64,000 bases of DNA from Epiperipatus broadwayi. Lineage: Eukaryota; Onychophora; Udeonychophora; Euonychophora; Peripatidae. The stretch is from NCBI GenBank assembly GCA_028023455.1, contig JAQFVV010000014.1:3413336-3477335 (forward strand), written 5' to 3'. Numbering within the stretch: the first letter of the stretch is position 1; every line of letters begins with the position of its first letter. The notes beneath the pieces are model-generated. The model was not told the DNA's origin. It made no database searches and saw only the letters and a list, made by a program, of their open reading frames with translations. This document shows, one piece after another, positions 34,561 through 45,536 of this stretch. The position numbers and the translations under genes are program-made.

Positions 34561-35239
34561 AAGAACAAAGTCGCAAATTCATTTAAAAGAGAAAATACTA
34601 CACTTTATAAATATACATTTGGATCCAGTAAGTTAAGCAAAACATGGTAAATGTCACACACACACACAAATATATATGTAGATAATGACTTTATATATAA
34701 TTTTTTATTGTATATGTGTATACTTACACACGCCATTCAAAAAAAATTGGTAAAAAACTAAAAAAAAAAAGTATAAGTGCCAATATATATACAATAAATG
34801 TCAATAAAATAAAAAATAATAGCTATACCAAAGATGATATCTCCACAGGAGCATTTTTTTTATTACTGACCCCTCTTTCTCCATATAGTTATTAGCTTAT
34901 CACAAGTTTTCATTAGATATCTTAAAACTTAAAATTAACCGTTGAAAGATTTTTTTTTCAACTACAGTATCTTACATATACGCACGCTCATATACGTCAA
35001 GATACTTTGTTATAGACTAGTTAGATTTAACTACAAATTAATTTATTAAATTTTACTTATAAAAAAATTTAATTATAAAACGAATTAACGGAACTATATA
35101 CTAATTATTAGTTTGAAATGAATCAGGCAATTGTTGAATATAATTGTAGAAAAAAAAAAAAAAAGAGATTTCTTTTTTATAAAATGCTGAAAATTAAGTG
35201 TAAATTAAAACAATTGTAAGACTTCAGCCTAGCATAATT
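34561..35239. other. AT-rich intergenic sequence, nothing recognised
   Basis: Contains short (CA)n (34656-34670) and A/T runs. No gene recognised. Confidence 0.5.
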
Positions 35240-35870
35240 TATATCCTAATTCTACGCAATCATTAAGTTAAAGCCAGCTTCACATCTCATAGGAACTCAA
35301 TGAAAGCAAGAAGATGTCAGTTCTTTATTATCACCCTTTTCTTTCATAAATTGCCGCCGCCAATATGACCTGACAGCTTCAACAGAAATTAATCCACCCT
35401 CCTGGCCAGACGAAAGAGAGGCAGCAACATAGTCCTGAATTATTCAAAACCCGAGAAAATGTGGGCTTTCTCAATTCTGAATTAACAGCTCGGGTGAGAA
35501 AAGAAAAGCTAAGTGAAACCCGCAGGCATGATCAAGATAATTTTATCGTTTCCGTTTTCAAGAACAAGTGTGAGAAATGCATAGAAAACCATTTCTTTGT
35601 GGATAGAAAACTCATCTGCCACATACAATGACCAATCGGTGGAAAATTTCCCTTCAATTTCAGCTCTAACACAGCTTACAAAGCTTCGTTTATTAGTAGA
35701 GTTAGTGCTCAAAGAGATAGAGAATATTTTTAGATAGGTGATAAACTGAAATGACAAGATGCATATCATATTTCCTGACAAACATTCTACGTGAATTGAA
35801 GAATTTCTTTGCCTGTTTTTGAAATTACCAAGGAAAATTCTCCCCATCTAGAAAGAAGAAATATTTGTAA
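35240..35870. promoter_or_regulatory. GC-richer, CpG-retaining block, candidate conserved element
   Basis: The sequence changes sharply from the AT-rich surroundings to near-balanced composition with CpGs (GCCGCCGCCAATATGACC, CAGACGAAAG, CCCGAGAAAA, GCTCGGGTGAG). It includes homeodomain/MEIS/bicoid-like strings: TGACAGCT and TTAATCC. No repeat family is recognisable and it occurs once in the window. This profile is common for conserved non-coding elements or promoters, but conservation cannot be judged from one sequence. Confidence 0.3.
35509..35847 (-). CDS. Unassigned 112-codon open frame
   Basis: ATG-started open frame encoding a protein with mixed composition, including FSTDWSLYVADEFSIHKEMV and a hydrophobic FYAFLTLVLE, ending MPAGFT then TAG. 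There is no recognised domain. Unlike most frames in the window it is not low complexity, and it lies in the CpG-richer block. It could be a real exon or a chance frame in a regulatory element. No splice sites or promoter that would decide this are evident. Confidence 0.2.
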   Translation of the reverse strand: MGRIFLGNFKNRQRNSSIHVECLSGNMICILSFQFITYLKIFSISLSTNSTNKRSFVSCVRAEIEGKFSTDWSLYVADEFSIHKEMVFYAFLTLVLENGNDKIILIMPAGFT

Positions 35871-37429
35871 AACTGGCTGTAATAAAAAAATCAATACCAA
35901 ATTATCAGTCACCTTTTCAAAAGACTTTTAAATTTAACCCTTTTATTTTCGTGCTATAAGTTAAATTAGGGCATACTTTATATCTATTATAGTAAGCAGT
36001 TAAAATTTAAAATATATACTATAAATAGATTAATAAATACATAAAATAAGTAAATAATACACATGAATACACACATATATACATATTCACATCAAAATTA
36101 ATAAATTTAGGCGTAAAAAACAACAACAGATCATTCGTTACTCCGTATTGGTTTCATAAATCATAAGTTAATTAGTCTAGTCATCAATGACATTCTGAAT
36201 ACCCATGTTAATAAAGTGCACTAATTAGGCCATGAAACAGATGTCTAATTATAATGCTGAACTGGTTAACTTCATTTTACCAAACTTTGATAATATGATT
36301 TATAAAATTAGATATAATTGTGGTTTCGCTTTACTAATAGGAATAAAAGATGCTTTTATATATATTAAATAAGTTTAATTTTTTTAATCTGTGCATAGTA
36401 TTTATATGGTTATGATATTAATTTTATGGATATAATTCTAATAATGTTTATCATTATAATTATTTTTTTTTGATATTGGAAATCACATTCAATAATTTAT
36501 ATATACAAAATGTATACATATTTAAGCTAAAATTTATATATCTTATCATAAACCTCAATTTAAGGAGTAAAAATATTGATAGGGTAGAATTGAAGATTAA
36601 TTTCTGTTTGCATTCACACGTATTCAGTTCTTTTCTTAATAGATCAATTAATATATACTAATTTAATAACAATAAAATTGTGATGGAAATGTATATTATT
36701 ATTAAAAATAAGAGATAAAGAAGCAGATTCCATGTATTCCAATATCTTACATTTCAGTTTATTCTAGATCTTGAAGTTGCAGAAAATTTTTATATCCAAT
36801 GTTTTTTAATATATCTCTATTTATATATATAAATGTAATGTCAGATAATACTCTAAGAGAATGCTGAAACAAACAATCTTGCATTTCGGCCCAAATCAGG
36901 ATTTCTCACTAATAAAAAATCTCGGTGTGGGTGTAACACTTTTGCACGATTGATTGATTGTTTGTTTCAGTATTTTTTTTTACAGGAAGTTCCTATCATC
37001 TAACAATAAATTTATTACTGTGATTTTAATACATTGAGAAATTATTTATAATAACATTTCACTTTATTTGCATATATAACATTATATATTATTGTGATTA
37101 TATAAATTGAGTTCTCAAATTAAAGGCAGGCAATAAAATGGCACGACTAAGCTATAACCAAATAATTACATTTGTTAGTGCTAATTAATTATTGTTTGTC
37201 ATTTTCTCAACAATTTATTTTACTATCTCAATTTAATGCCAATATAGCACTTTATTGAAACGTTATTAATAATATATTTTAATCAGTTTAATGTGCACTT
37301 TTTATTTTTACATTTAAAAACAGTTCCCCCACTCCAACATATACGGTGTTTTAAGGGGGGCGGGGAATCTATTTGTGTGAAAAATAAAAATTTGAGCATT
37401 CCATCATCAGATTTTCAATTGGTTAGAAG
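35871..37429. other. Intergenic sequence with homeodomain-site-rich segments
   Basis: About 36110-36290 holds TTAATTAG, CTAATTAGGCC, an E-box CAGATG and TAATTATAATG; about 37100-37260 holds AATAATTACATTTG, TAATTAATTATTGTTTGTC and ATAGCACTTTATTG. Such clusters are typical of developmental enhancers but also likely by chance in AT-rich DNA. No gene or transposon seen. Confidence 0.3.
36864..36970. repeat. 15-bp perfect inverted repeat with ~77-bp loop
   Basis: CTGAAACAAACAATC (36864-36878) and GATTGTTTGTTTCAG (36956-36970). The interior is CpG-containing and less AT-rich (CATTTCGGCCCAAATC, CTCGGTGTGGGTG), unlike the flanks. Could be a tiny MITE or a structured element. Confidence 0.6.
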
Positions 37430-37690
37430 GTTGAAGAGTTGGAGTGTGGAGTAGATTGAAGCATGTTTATTAAAGTATGAGGATTGTCTATTTTAATATA
37501 TACCTGAGCACTTATAGCATATATGTGTAAAGATGGTAATCTGGACCAACTGATGATTGCTGGTTTAGCATGAAATACGTCTATTGGTGAGTATTTAGCT
37601 TTTCAACATATATGTGTTCAAGTGTATCAGTGTTAGAAGATAGTGTGGAGAATGGTGGATCGTGTGAAAGTCTGTGCTCATATACCCTAC
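37430..37690 (+). mobile_element. SINE-like repeat, family B (copy 3)
   Basis: Matches the other copies: GAGTAGATTGAAGCATGTTT, TTAAAGTATGAGGATT, ATATATGTGTAAAGATGGTA, GGACCAACTGATGATTGCTG, GTTTAGCATGAAATACGTC. The tRNA-like 3' TTCAAATCC block is replaced or diverged here. Confidence 0.6.
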
Positions 37691-39704
37691 ATATGCTTTA
37701 TATATCTAACTTAAATAGGAAGTAATTGAAACTTCCAATGAGTTATATAATGTTGGTAACTTTTTTTAAAAATAAATGCATTTTTCACCTTTAGCTCAAT
37801 CCTTTCACAACCATCCATCATCTCAGAAGTCAGACCAACATCTCACACTATGGATACCACACTATAGGATGCATTAAAAACAGACTCTTTTTCAAATAAT
37901 CCATATAGTACATGTTACAATTTAACTTCATATACGCATTATTTTTAGACATACTTTAAACTTAACTTTGTATAATATATCTTTAGAAATAATAACAAGT
38001 AATTTTAAAACTAATTTAAAAATAAATGTTATAGATAATTAAAAAAAAAAAAACCCTTAAATATTATTAACACTTTATTGCTAAAAACTAAAACCTATCC
38101 CTGCATAATGTAATGCTATATAAGCATGTTTCCTCTTTCTAATTATACATAAAAAGCAATTTAAATATAAACATTATTTATTTATTCAATATTATATATA
38201 AAACATTAAAAACCCTACTTATTTTAGTTTCTTTTGAATTTTAAATTCACTAATGGAGTCCATTAAAATTGCTGCGTTTCCTCTTGCATTCACTTTATTG
38301 AACTGCATCAAATAATTTGATGTTTATTAAGATTATGATATAATAATGATTTAATTTATCACCAAAAAAAGAGGTTAAAACATGGCGGAAAATTATTCAA
38401 AAATTATGACAAGATTCTGAAAAAAGTAGTTATGTGTGTATACTAGAAAGTTTATATGAAAAAAAAAAATTGAGTTATTATGTTAATAGTTAAAACAGTT
38501 ATTAATTAATAAAAAATATGTATTTATGTTATGCAATTTTCATTCTCATCTAAAAAAGGACTTCTTAATGAAATACAGTATTGATGGGTCATTATCTGGA
38601 ATTGAAATTCACGTGGAATAGAATATATTTTTTAATAAACTGAATGTTTCAAGAAAATTCAGAATATAATCAAATGATGTATGTATAAGGTCAATCCAAT
38701 TAGATATCCAATACTGATTAGCAAATGGGTGTATTTTAGCTGATAATAAAGTAAGTTCCAAGTCAAAATGAAAGAACCAAATGAATGTCAAGGCAACCAT
38801 AAACAAATCACATGACTGAAGTGTGACCATTTACAATCAAAGATATCACAAACCTACTGGTTAGTGATATAAAGTAAAACATTAAAATGACAAACAAAAT
38901 TCTAAGTAATTTTTGTGTAAGTATTGATTATAAGTTTTGAAGATTAATATAAGAATAGTTTAATGATCAATGCTTGGGAAATGATATGATGTTTGAGCAC
39001 AGAAAATTCTAATGCTAAAGTCTATACTACTATCATCACTACTATTAATAATAGTAAATGAGATCAAGATTAATTATTTTCATTCTCTTCTAGATCCATC
39101 TACACAAAGCTTGAGTAATCAATAAACATTTCAACTCAACTGACAATTAGTGAATACAAGAATTCAAAGTAAAACTAATTCATCTAGAAGCAACACTTTA
39201 CCTCTTTATATTATTCAAGCTAATAAATTGAAATAAAAACAAAACTAAAGTTTCAATCACAGGCTAAGTTGTTTGCTAGCTATGCACATCTGACATCAGG
39301 TGACTTTCTATATATTTTAAAGATCTCAGTAATATGACAGCTGTAGATCTTTCCATTCTTTATAGCAGGGATAGGCAAATGGTCAATCATGCATGGCTTG
39401 ACAGTCAATTGCAGACATTTCTGCCATCAGATTATTGTTGCCTGAATTCAGAATCTTTTTATTTTTACATTTATTTTTATAGATTCTATAACTGAGTTAA
39501 CCGATGTTAGCGCTCGAGTGGCAGTACAATGTAATATCTATATGTGTTTTTACATATTTTGTTTTGCTCTTATTCTAAAAAATTTAACAACTAAGAAATT
39601 TGCATTAAAATATACTATGTTTTTTGTCTTGAAGATGAATTTGTTATATAATACAAAATTTTATTTAAAAAAATTTTTAATCCCTTAATTTTGAATAAAA
39701 TATG
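37691..39704. other. AT-rich intergenic sequence, nothing recognised
   Basis: One segment at about 38230-38310 is less AT-rich (TTGCTGCGTTTCCTCTTGC) without identifiable function. The 73-codon minus-strand open frame at 38609-38830 has no recognised motif. Confidence 0.4.
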
Positions 39705-39705
39705 A

Positions 39706-41490
39706 TTGCTAAAAAATAAAAAAATGTATCATTTTTATAATGACTGGAAGAAGCTATATTTCTATACTATGAATAGACCCAAATGTCTTTTTCTGATATG
39801 TTGTGCTACTGTAGCCATAGCAAAGAAAGGAAATTTGGAGAGGCTTTTTTTTTTAGTTTGCCATCAGCAAGTTAAGAAAATGAAAGTTAAAAAAATTAAA
39901 AGCCCAATTGGGTGCATAGCAACTTTTATTTAATCAACCTATGCAACAATCTAAAATTGTAACTGAAGCATCATATGTTATGATTTATGTTTTGGCTAGA
40001 CAAAAAACCTTATCAGGATGGTGACCTTTTAAAATAAGCTTTTCTTGAGGGCAGTGAAAAATTATTTAGCAATTTTAGAAATAAAAATGAAATTCTTAAT
40101 GCAATTAAAGATTTACAACTTTCTTGCTGAACTGTAACTCAACATGTTGAAGTTATGAGTGAGAATATGACTCAGCAATTGGAAAATGACATTCAAAATT
40201 GCTGTTTCTTTTCATTACAATTTGATGAATCAATTACTGCCCAATTAATTATCTTTATAAGAATAGTATTTTCTGATATTACAATAAAAGAGGAAATTTT
40301 AACAATACTTCCTATGAAGGGTACAATGTGAGGTGAAAATATTTTTATGACATTTATAGCATTTGTTAAGAAATCAAATTTACCTCTTCATAAATTGGTT
40401 TCTATTTCAATGGATGGAACACTTTCAGTGGTCGGGCAACAAAAATAATTTGTAGCCCTTTGTAAAAAAATGAACAGTTTACCAATTTTATGCCCTTTCA
40501 TTGCATAATTCATAATAATGCGTTATGTGCAAAAATTTTAAATGTTAATGATATTATAGAAGTGGCAGTGAAAGTAACTAATTTGATTAGAGCACATAGT
40601 TTAAAGAGGTGGCTATTTCATAATCAACTTGAAGAAAATGACTCAGAATATAAAGATTTACTTCTTTGCAACATTAGATGGCTTAGCCAAGGAAGTTTTT
40701 TGGAAAGATTTTAAAATCTTTTGCCAGAAATTGTTACATTTTTGGATATGTTGGGAGAAAAACATAAAAAATTGAAAGATTTTATTTGGATAAAAAAAAA
40801 TTGGCATTTCTTACAGATTTTATGGGACATTATAACTTCCTCAATCTTTAATTACAAGGAAAAGAAAAACATATTATTGAGTTAATCAGTTCTGTAAATG
40901 TTTTTGTAGCAAAATTAAAACTTTATAAGTTGCAATTACGAAATAGCAACTTTAAAAATTTTAATTATTTAGAAAATCGGTGATATTAAACTTACTGGAA
41001 AATGTAATATTGAAATGTTTTGTTCTGAAATAGACAATATTATTGAAGAATTCAAGAAATGATTTTCAAATTTATCAATAATTTACAACAAATTTTTGAA
41101 TTTATGATATTGAAGATATTTCTTCAATTCTAGCTAGTACTTTTCAATTGAAATTGTCTGATGCAAGAATCAGAAATGTTAACAATTAAAACAGTTATTA
41201 TTCTAAAAGCATGTGCAAATGAAAATTCCTTCTGGAATTTATTGCCAAAAGAAAAATAACCTTTGTTGAAATCAGTAGCATCGAGGATTTTTGCATTTTT
41301 TTGATCTACTTGTTTATATGAATCACCATTTCCCCAAATGTAATTAATTAAATCTCAGTTTAAAAATTCTCTTATGGATGATCACTTGATGGCTTCCATT
41401 TGGTTGAGCATCAGCAATGATAAACCAAACTATACAAATCTTTGTGAAGAAATGGAATGCCATGCTTCTTCATCAAAAAATAATTATATT
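39706..41490 (+). pseudogene. hAT transposase relic, BED-finger GTF2IRD2/ZBED-like lineage
   Basis: Fragments in three plus frames follow this family in order. BED-finger region at 39720-39860 (DWKKLYFYTMNRPKC, ATVAIAKKGNLERLF; the terminal His pair is degraded). First catalytic Asp in SLQFDESITAQL (40211-40246), the LPMKGTM-GENIF segment (about 40307-40345), second acidic motif SISMDGTLSVVG (about 40401-40436), FHCIIHNNALCAKILNV at 40490-40548 and LLLCNIRWLSQGSFLERF at 40658-40711, with the hAT-typical R-W. Further C-terminal remnants extend to about 41490. At least several frameshifts and stops. It is better preserved in the core than the copy at 29.6 kb, and from a different subfamily. Inactive. 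Confidence 0.75.
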
Positions 41491-42774
41491 ATGCTGAATT
41501 ATAATAAAATAATCAATAACAATTAATAAATAATTTCTGTTATTTCACTCATTAATTAATTAATTATTACTTCTACTAAGATTCTGGATTCTACATCCTA
41601 TCAAAAAAAATGATATATTTAATCAAAGGTAGTTCTGTAGGAATTATTCCAACCAATTTTTAAAAAGCTTATTTCTATCAATGTAGCAAAAATATATAAT
41701 AAATAATTAATAATAATCAATAAACAAAATTTAAATTTTATAAGATATTATTTATTTCTTTATTACTCAAAAAGTCGATCACCGATAGATAATAAATATC
41801 TTGAAAGCAGATGATATGAAATATTGTGAAATTGTATTTGTTAAAAAATAAATTATCACTGAGTTACAGTTTAGCAGAATTAAATAGAATTAATTTTGTA
41901 GTAAATAACAAACTTTTAATAAATTAATGAGAATTTTTGATGAACTTTCATCATAAAATAAATTGAAAATAAAACTGATTATTTCTTTAAATTGCATCAG
42001 AAAATACAATAAAAACTAAGTCCTAAAATCTTTATAACACATTCATGGGTTTTATTTGCTCTTTCTTTCATATTTTTTCTTTGGTTGTATTTTAATGGGG
42101 CAGTGGGAGAATCTATTATTTGTTTTTTACAAATTTTATTAAAAACAAATTGTAAAAATAAAAGTAACCATTAAAAATTAAATTTCAATTTAGTAAAGAA
42201 AAAGAAAGAGTAATAAATAATAAACAGTAAGTGATCCCCAGATTTCATTTCAGGTTTCAGGTTAAAAATATATTTTAACAACAACAAAAAAAACTTATTG
42301 TCTATCATAGCTAATATTTAAGGAAAATTTTACTAAAGCATAAATTTAAATAATGGGAATATTTTTGAAATATTAAAACTCAACTTTCTAATTACAAAAA
42401 ATAACAAAAACAATAAACTAAATGACTGTAGGGATTTCCTATATGACATTAGTAAATTATTAGATAACTAATTTTATACTAAAAAGCAAATATATTCCAG
42501 TAAAAGCTAAATGTAAACAAGCACGCAAATGCATATTCTCGTAGAGAATCAGTATAATGTTTTAGTTCTTTTTTTCTTGAATTGCCAAAAACTGCTCATT
42601 ATATAGACATTATATTTAGAATTAATATATAATTTGTTTATTATGAATATTACTCAAAGTCTTTTTTTTTTTTTTTATCCAAAAAGATTCTGGCCATTAA
42701 CATCACATATTAAAATTGCAGTAACAATGAAAGTTTTTCATGGATATTATGCATAAAATTAAGACTCTCATGCT
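41491..42774. other. AT-rich intergenic sequence, nothing recognised
   Basis: A/T runs, no identified repeat or gene. Confidence 0.5.
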
Positions 42775-42870
42775 GTAATATTAGTGTATTAACCTGCCAT
42801 GTTTTCTATCTCAGGGTTCAAATCCATTAAAACATATAATACTATTTTTCCAAATATCTAAATATTTCTA
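42775..42870 (+). mobile_element. tRNA-derived SINE-like segment, family C (second copy)
   Basis: TAGTGTATTAACCTGC (42782-42797) in the place of box A and a good box B GGGTTCAAATCC (42814-42825), followed by AT-rich sequence. Resembles the 10.43-kb segment. A third, weaker box-A-like string TGGTGTACTGGTTATA lies near 43012. Confidence 0.35.
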
Positions 42871-43104
42871 AACAATCCTAGAACTTCTTTAGAAAACTAT
42901 TTCATATCAAACTACATAGCTATTAAATTATTTTTTAGAAATATGTATTTTAATTATTCTTAGCTAAATATTAAAGATATCTATCAAGTTAATCCTGACT
43001 GATAACATAAATGGTGTACTGGTTATAAAATACAATTGGAATATGATGTAGCTTTTTCTATGAGAGTTAAGTTCATAGTTGTTTTTTTATTTTGGATATT
43101 TGTA

Positions 43105-43255
43105 TAACTAGTTTATAAATACATAAATACTATATTATAATAAATAACCAGTTAAAAAATACATAAACACTATATTATAATAAATAACTGTTTAAAAGTA
43201 TATTATAATAAATAATCAGTTTAAAAGTATATAAATACTATATTATAACAAATAA
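43105..43255 (+). repeat. Short AT-rich minisatellite
   Basis: About four units of a ~40-bp motif built of CAGTTTAAAAATACATAAAT followed by ACTATATTATAATAAATAAC, with deletions in two units. Confidence 0.75.
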
Positions 43256-43553
43256 CAAAAATATCATAAATAACACCTATATATATATATATATAATTAA
43301 ACTTAAAAAAAAACCTTTTTGACATATGGTTTTATGCTCTATCAAATGTTAATGCTAACCTATTATTGTACACCGAACCCTAGTGTTTTATAATAAAAAT
43401 AACACTAATAACAATAATAAAATAAAACATGAATAAAACAAAATAAATTTATCATACAATAATTTAATAAAAGTTGAAACATTTAACTATGCAATAATAA
43501 ATTAATGCTAAATAAATGTAATATAATTTTATTAATATACATATAGCTGTTAT

Positions 43554-43819
43554 AAATATTTGAAAACCAGGCACTCTTAACTGAGCACTGATTATATATA
43601 TGTGTGGGAGATGATAATCTGGATCAACTGATGAATGCTGGTTTAGCATGAATTAGGTATATTGATGATTATTTATCTTTTCTACATGTGTGTGGTCATG
43701 TGATTCAATTGATAGAGATAGTGTGGATAGATGAAGAGTGCTTGAAAATCTGAGTTCAAATCCCCTATACTTACAATTAAACTCCAGGTTTGTGAAGAGT
43801 GCCTGATTTTCAAATATTT
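43554..43819. mobile_element. SINE-B copy enclosed by a 25-bp inverted repeat
   Basis: AAATATTTGAAAACCAGGCACTCTT (positions 43554-43578, key part AACCAGGCACTCTT) and the inverse at 43795-43819 match at 24 of 25 positions. Between them lies SINE family B copy 4 (about 43585-43785), including GGATCAACTGATGAATGCTG and the end GAGTTCAAATCCCC with box-B character. Either the SINE family ends include this repeat by chance here, or a MITE-like element captured or was hit by the SINE. Confidence 0.6.
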
Positions 43820-43979
43820 ACACTTCAAGCTTGTATCCTGTCATCCCTCTTCTATGTATTTAAATAGATAAGGTCCTATACATGAGGGCTCAGAGTGACT
43901 TGAGGTCAACATGGGCATGGCAATAATATTAGCATCAGCATGGGATTTGGGGTTTCATCATAAGATTATGATATGGATG

Positions 43980-44245
43980 ACTGAAAAGTTGGAGATTGGA
44001 ATAGATTGAAGACTGTCCATTAAAGTAAGAAAATTTGCTATCTTAATATAAATTGAGCACTGATTATATATGTGTATAAGAGATGATAATCTGGACCAAC
44101 TGATAAGTGCTGGTTTAGCATGAAATACGGGTATTGGTGATTATTTCTTTTCTACATGTATGTGGTAATGTGTATCAGTTGTATGAGATAGTGTGGATAG
44201 ATGGAGAGTGTTTAAAAATCTGAGTTCAAATCCCCTATACTTATA
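43980..44245 (+). mobile_element. SINE-like repeat, family B (copy 5)
   Basis: GGAATAGATTGAAGACTGTC, CATTAAAGTAAGAAAATTTG, GAGCACTGATTATATATGTG, GGACCAACTGATAAGTGCTG, TTGTATGAGATAGTGTGGAT and the end GAGTTCAAATCCCCTATAC. It is the most complete copy and a good basis for a consensus. The tRNA-like box B lies at the 3' end, which is unusual because tRNA-derived SINEs carry the promoter at the 5' end; on the other strand no box A is evident. So the tRNA origin is uncertain. Confidence 0.65.
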
Positions 44246-45317
44246 TAGCTGTTATATATATATATATTTTTAATAATATTTTTGTTATTATAATTTATAT
44301 AAAATAACAACTTAATCGACTTCACTAATTTCAATTTTCATAAAATATTATATTATAAAATGAGGTCTCTATTATAATACACACATTGTTATATTTACAA
44401 TAATAATAAAAAAATTCCATAGAAGAATTCACTTTGAGAGTTAATAGTACATTAAATGATAAAAATGATCTATCTTTTTTTTTTTTACAAAAGATGATTA
44501 GAAAATTTTCTTGGTGGCAATGGTTAGCACACCTGTGTTCATACCTCCAATCTGATATTCAATTTCGGCTGATGGAATGTGCTGATTCATTAGCAATAGT
44601 AACAAATAAAAAAACCCCCACTGCAATATCATGCAGCTTTCATTAATGATGAGAAAGATATCATGATCCTACAAGAATTAAGCCCACAGTCATCTTTACA
44701 TTGAAGGAGACAAATAGCTATATTTTGGACTATTACCACAATCTAGTTTAATTATTAAATGAATTTAGAAAAATTCAAATTTTATTTATACTTTTCTAAA
44801 TACATTCAACACCAATTTCTTCGGATGATCAAAATTTGAATAATGCATGCATATTGAGAAATTGTGGTCCGAGTTTCAGTGCTAATGAATAATTGTGATT
44901 TGCTGGAGATAAGACAGGAGAAGCACTAATAAAAAATTTTGAAAATATTTTCATGGTGTAAAAATTATTTATAATTTTATATGGTGTTAAATTTTAGATC
45001 ACCTGACGAATGAAGATTATTTATGAAATTCACGAGTTTGGCACATATCAAGTGACAAAAATTTCATCAATAGAAAATAATCATATGTGCCCCTTTCAAA
45101 AATATGGCATGTTCCCCCTAATTAAAGCTCATATTTAAATTTTATGTAAATGGACAATCACAACATATATACACACACTTCTAATTTAGTCTATGATTCA
45201 TAAAAGTAGAAAGTCAGCAAGGCATATAAAATAAAACAAATAAGAAAGCTTTTCTCAATATGGTTATCATATATTTATAATTACAGTAACTTGAGATAAA
45301 GCGTATAAATTATTACT
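44246..45317. other. Intergenic sequence, no gene recognised
   Basis: A less AT-rich segment at about 44500-44720 (GGTGGCAATGGTTAGCACAC and CAATTTCGGCTGATG) weakly recalls SINE family A but is too diverged to call. The rest is AT-rich. Confidence 0.35.
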
Positions 45318-45425
45318 ATAATAATAATAATAATAATAATAATGATAATAATAATAATAATAAAATAATAATAATAATAGTAGTAGTAGTAATAGTAGTA
45401 ATAATAATAATTAATATTATTATTC
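45318..45425. repeat. (AAT)n microsatellite
   Basis: AAT repeats with AGT variants; flanks the 3' side of the RTE element at 45.5 kb. Confidence 0.95.
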
Positions 45426-45536
45426 AATATCTATTTATTATGTGCATTTCAACATTTACACTTTAACAGAAATACACAATAAACAAAAAAAAAACAATAA
45501 GCAAACACAAATTACATACATAAGATTATATATACA

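Noticed and set aside
44500-44580. Fifth SINE family-A copy
   Set aside because: GGTGGCAATGGTTAGCAC and TTTCGGCTGATG are only loosely similar and the anticodon arm and tail are absent.
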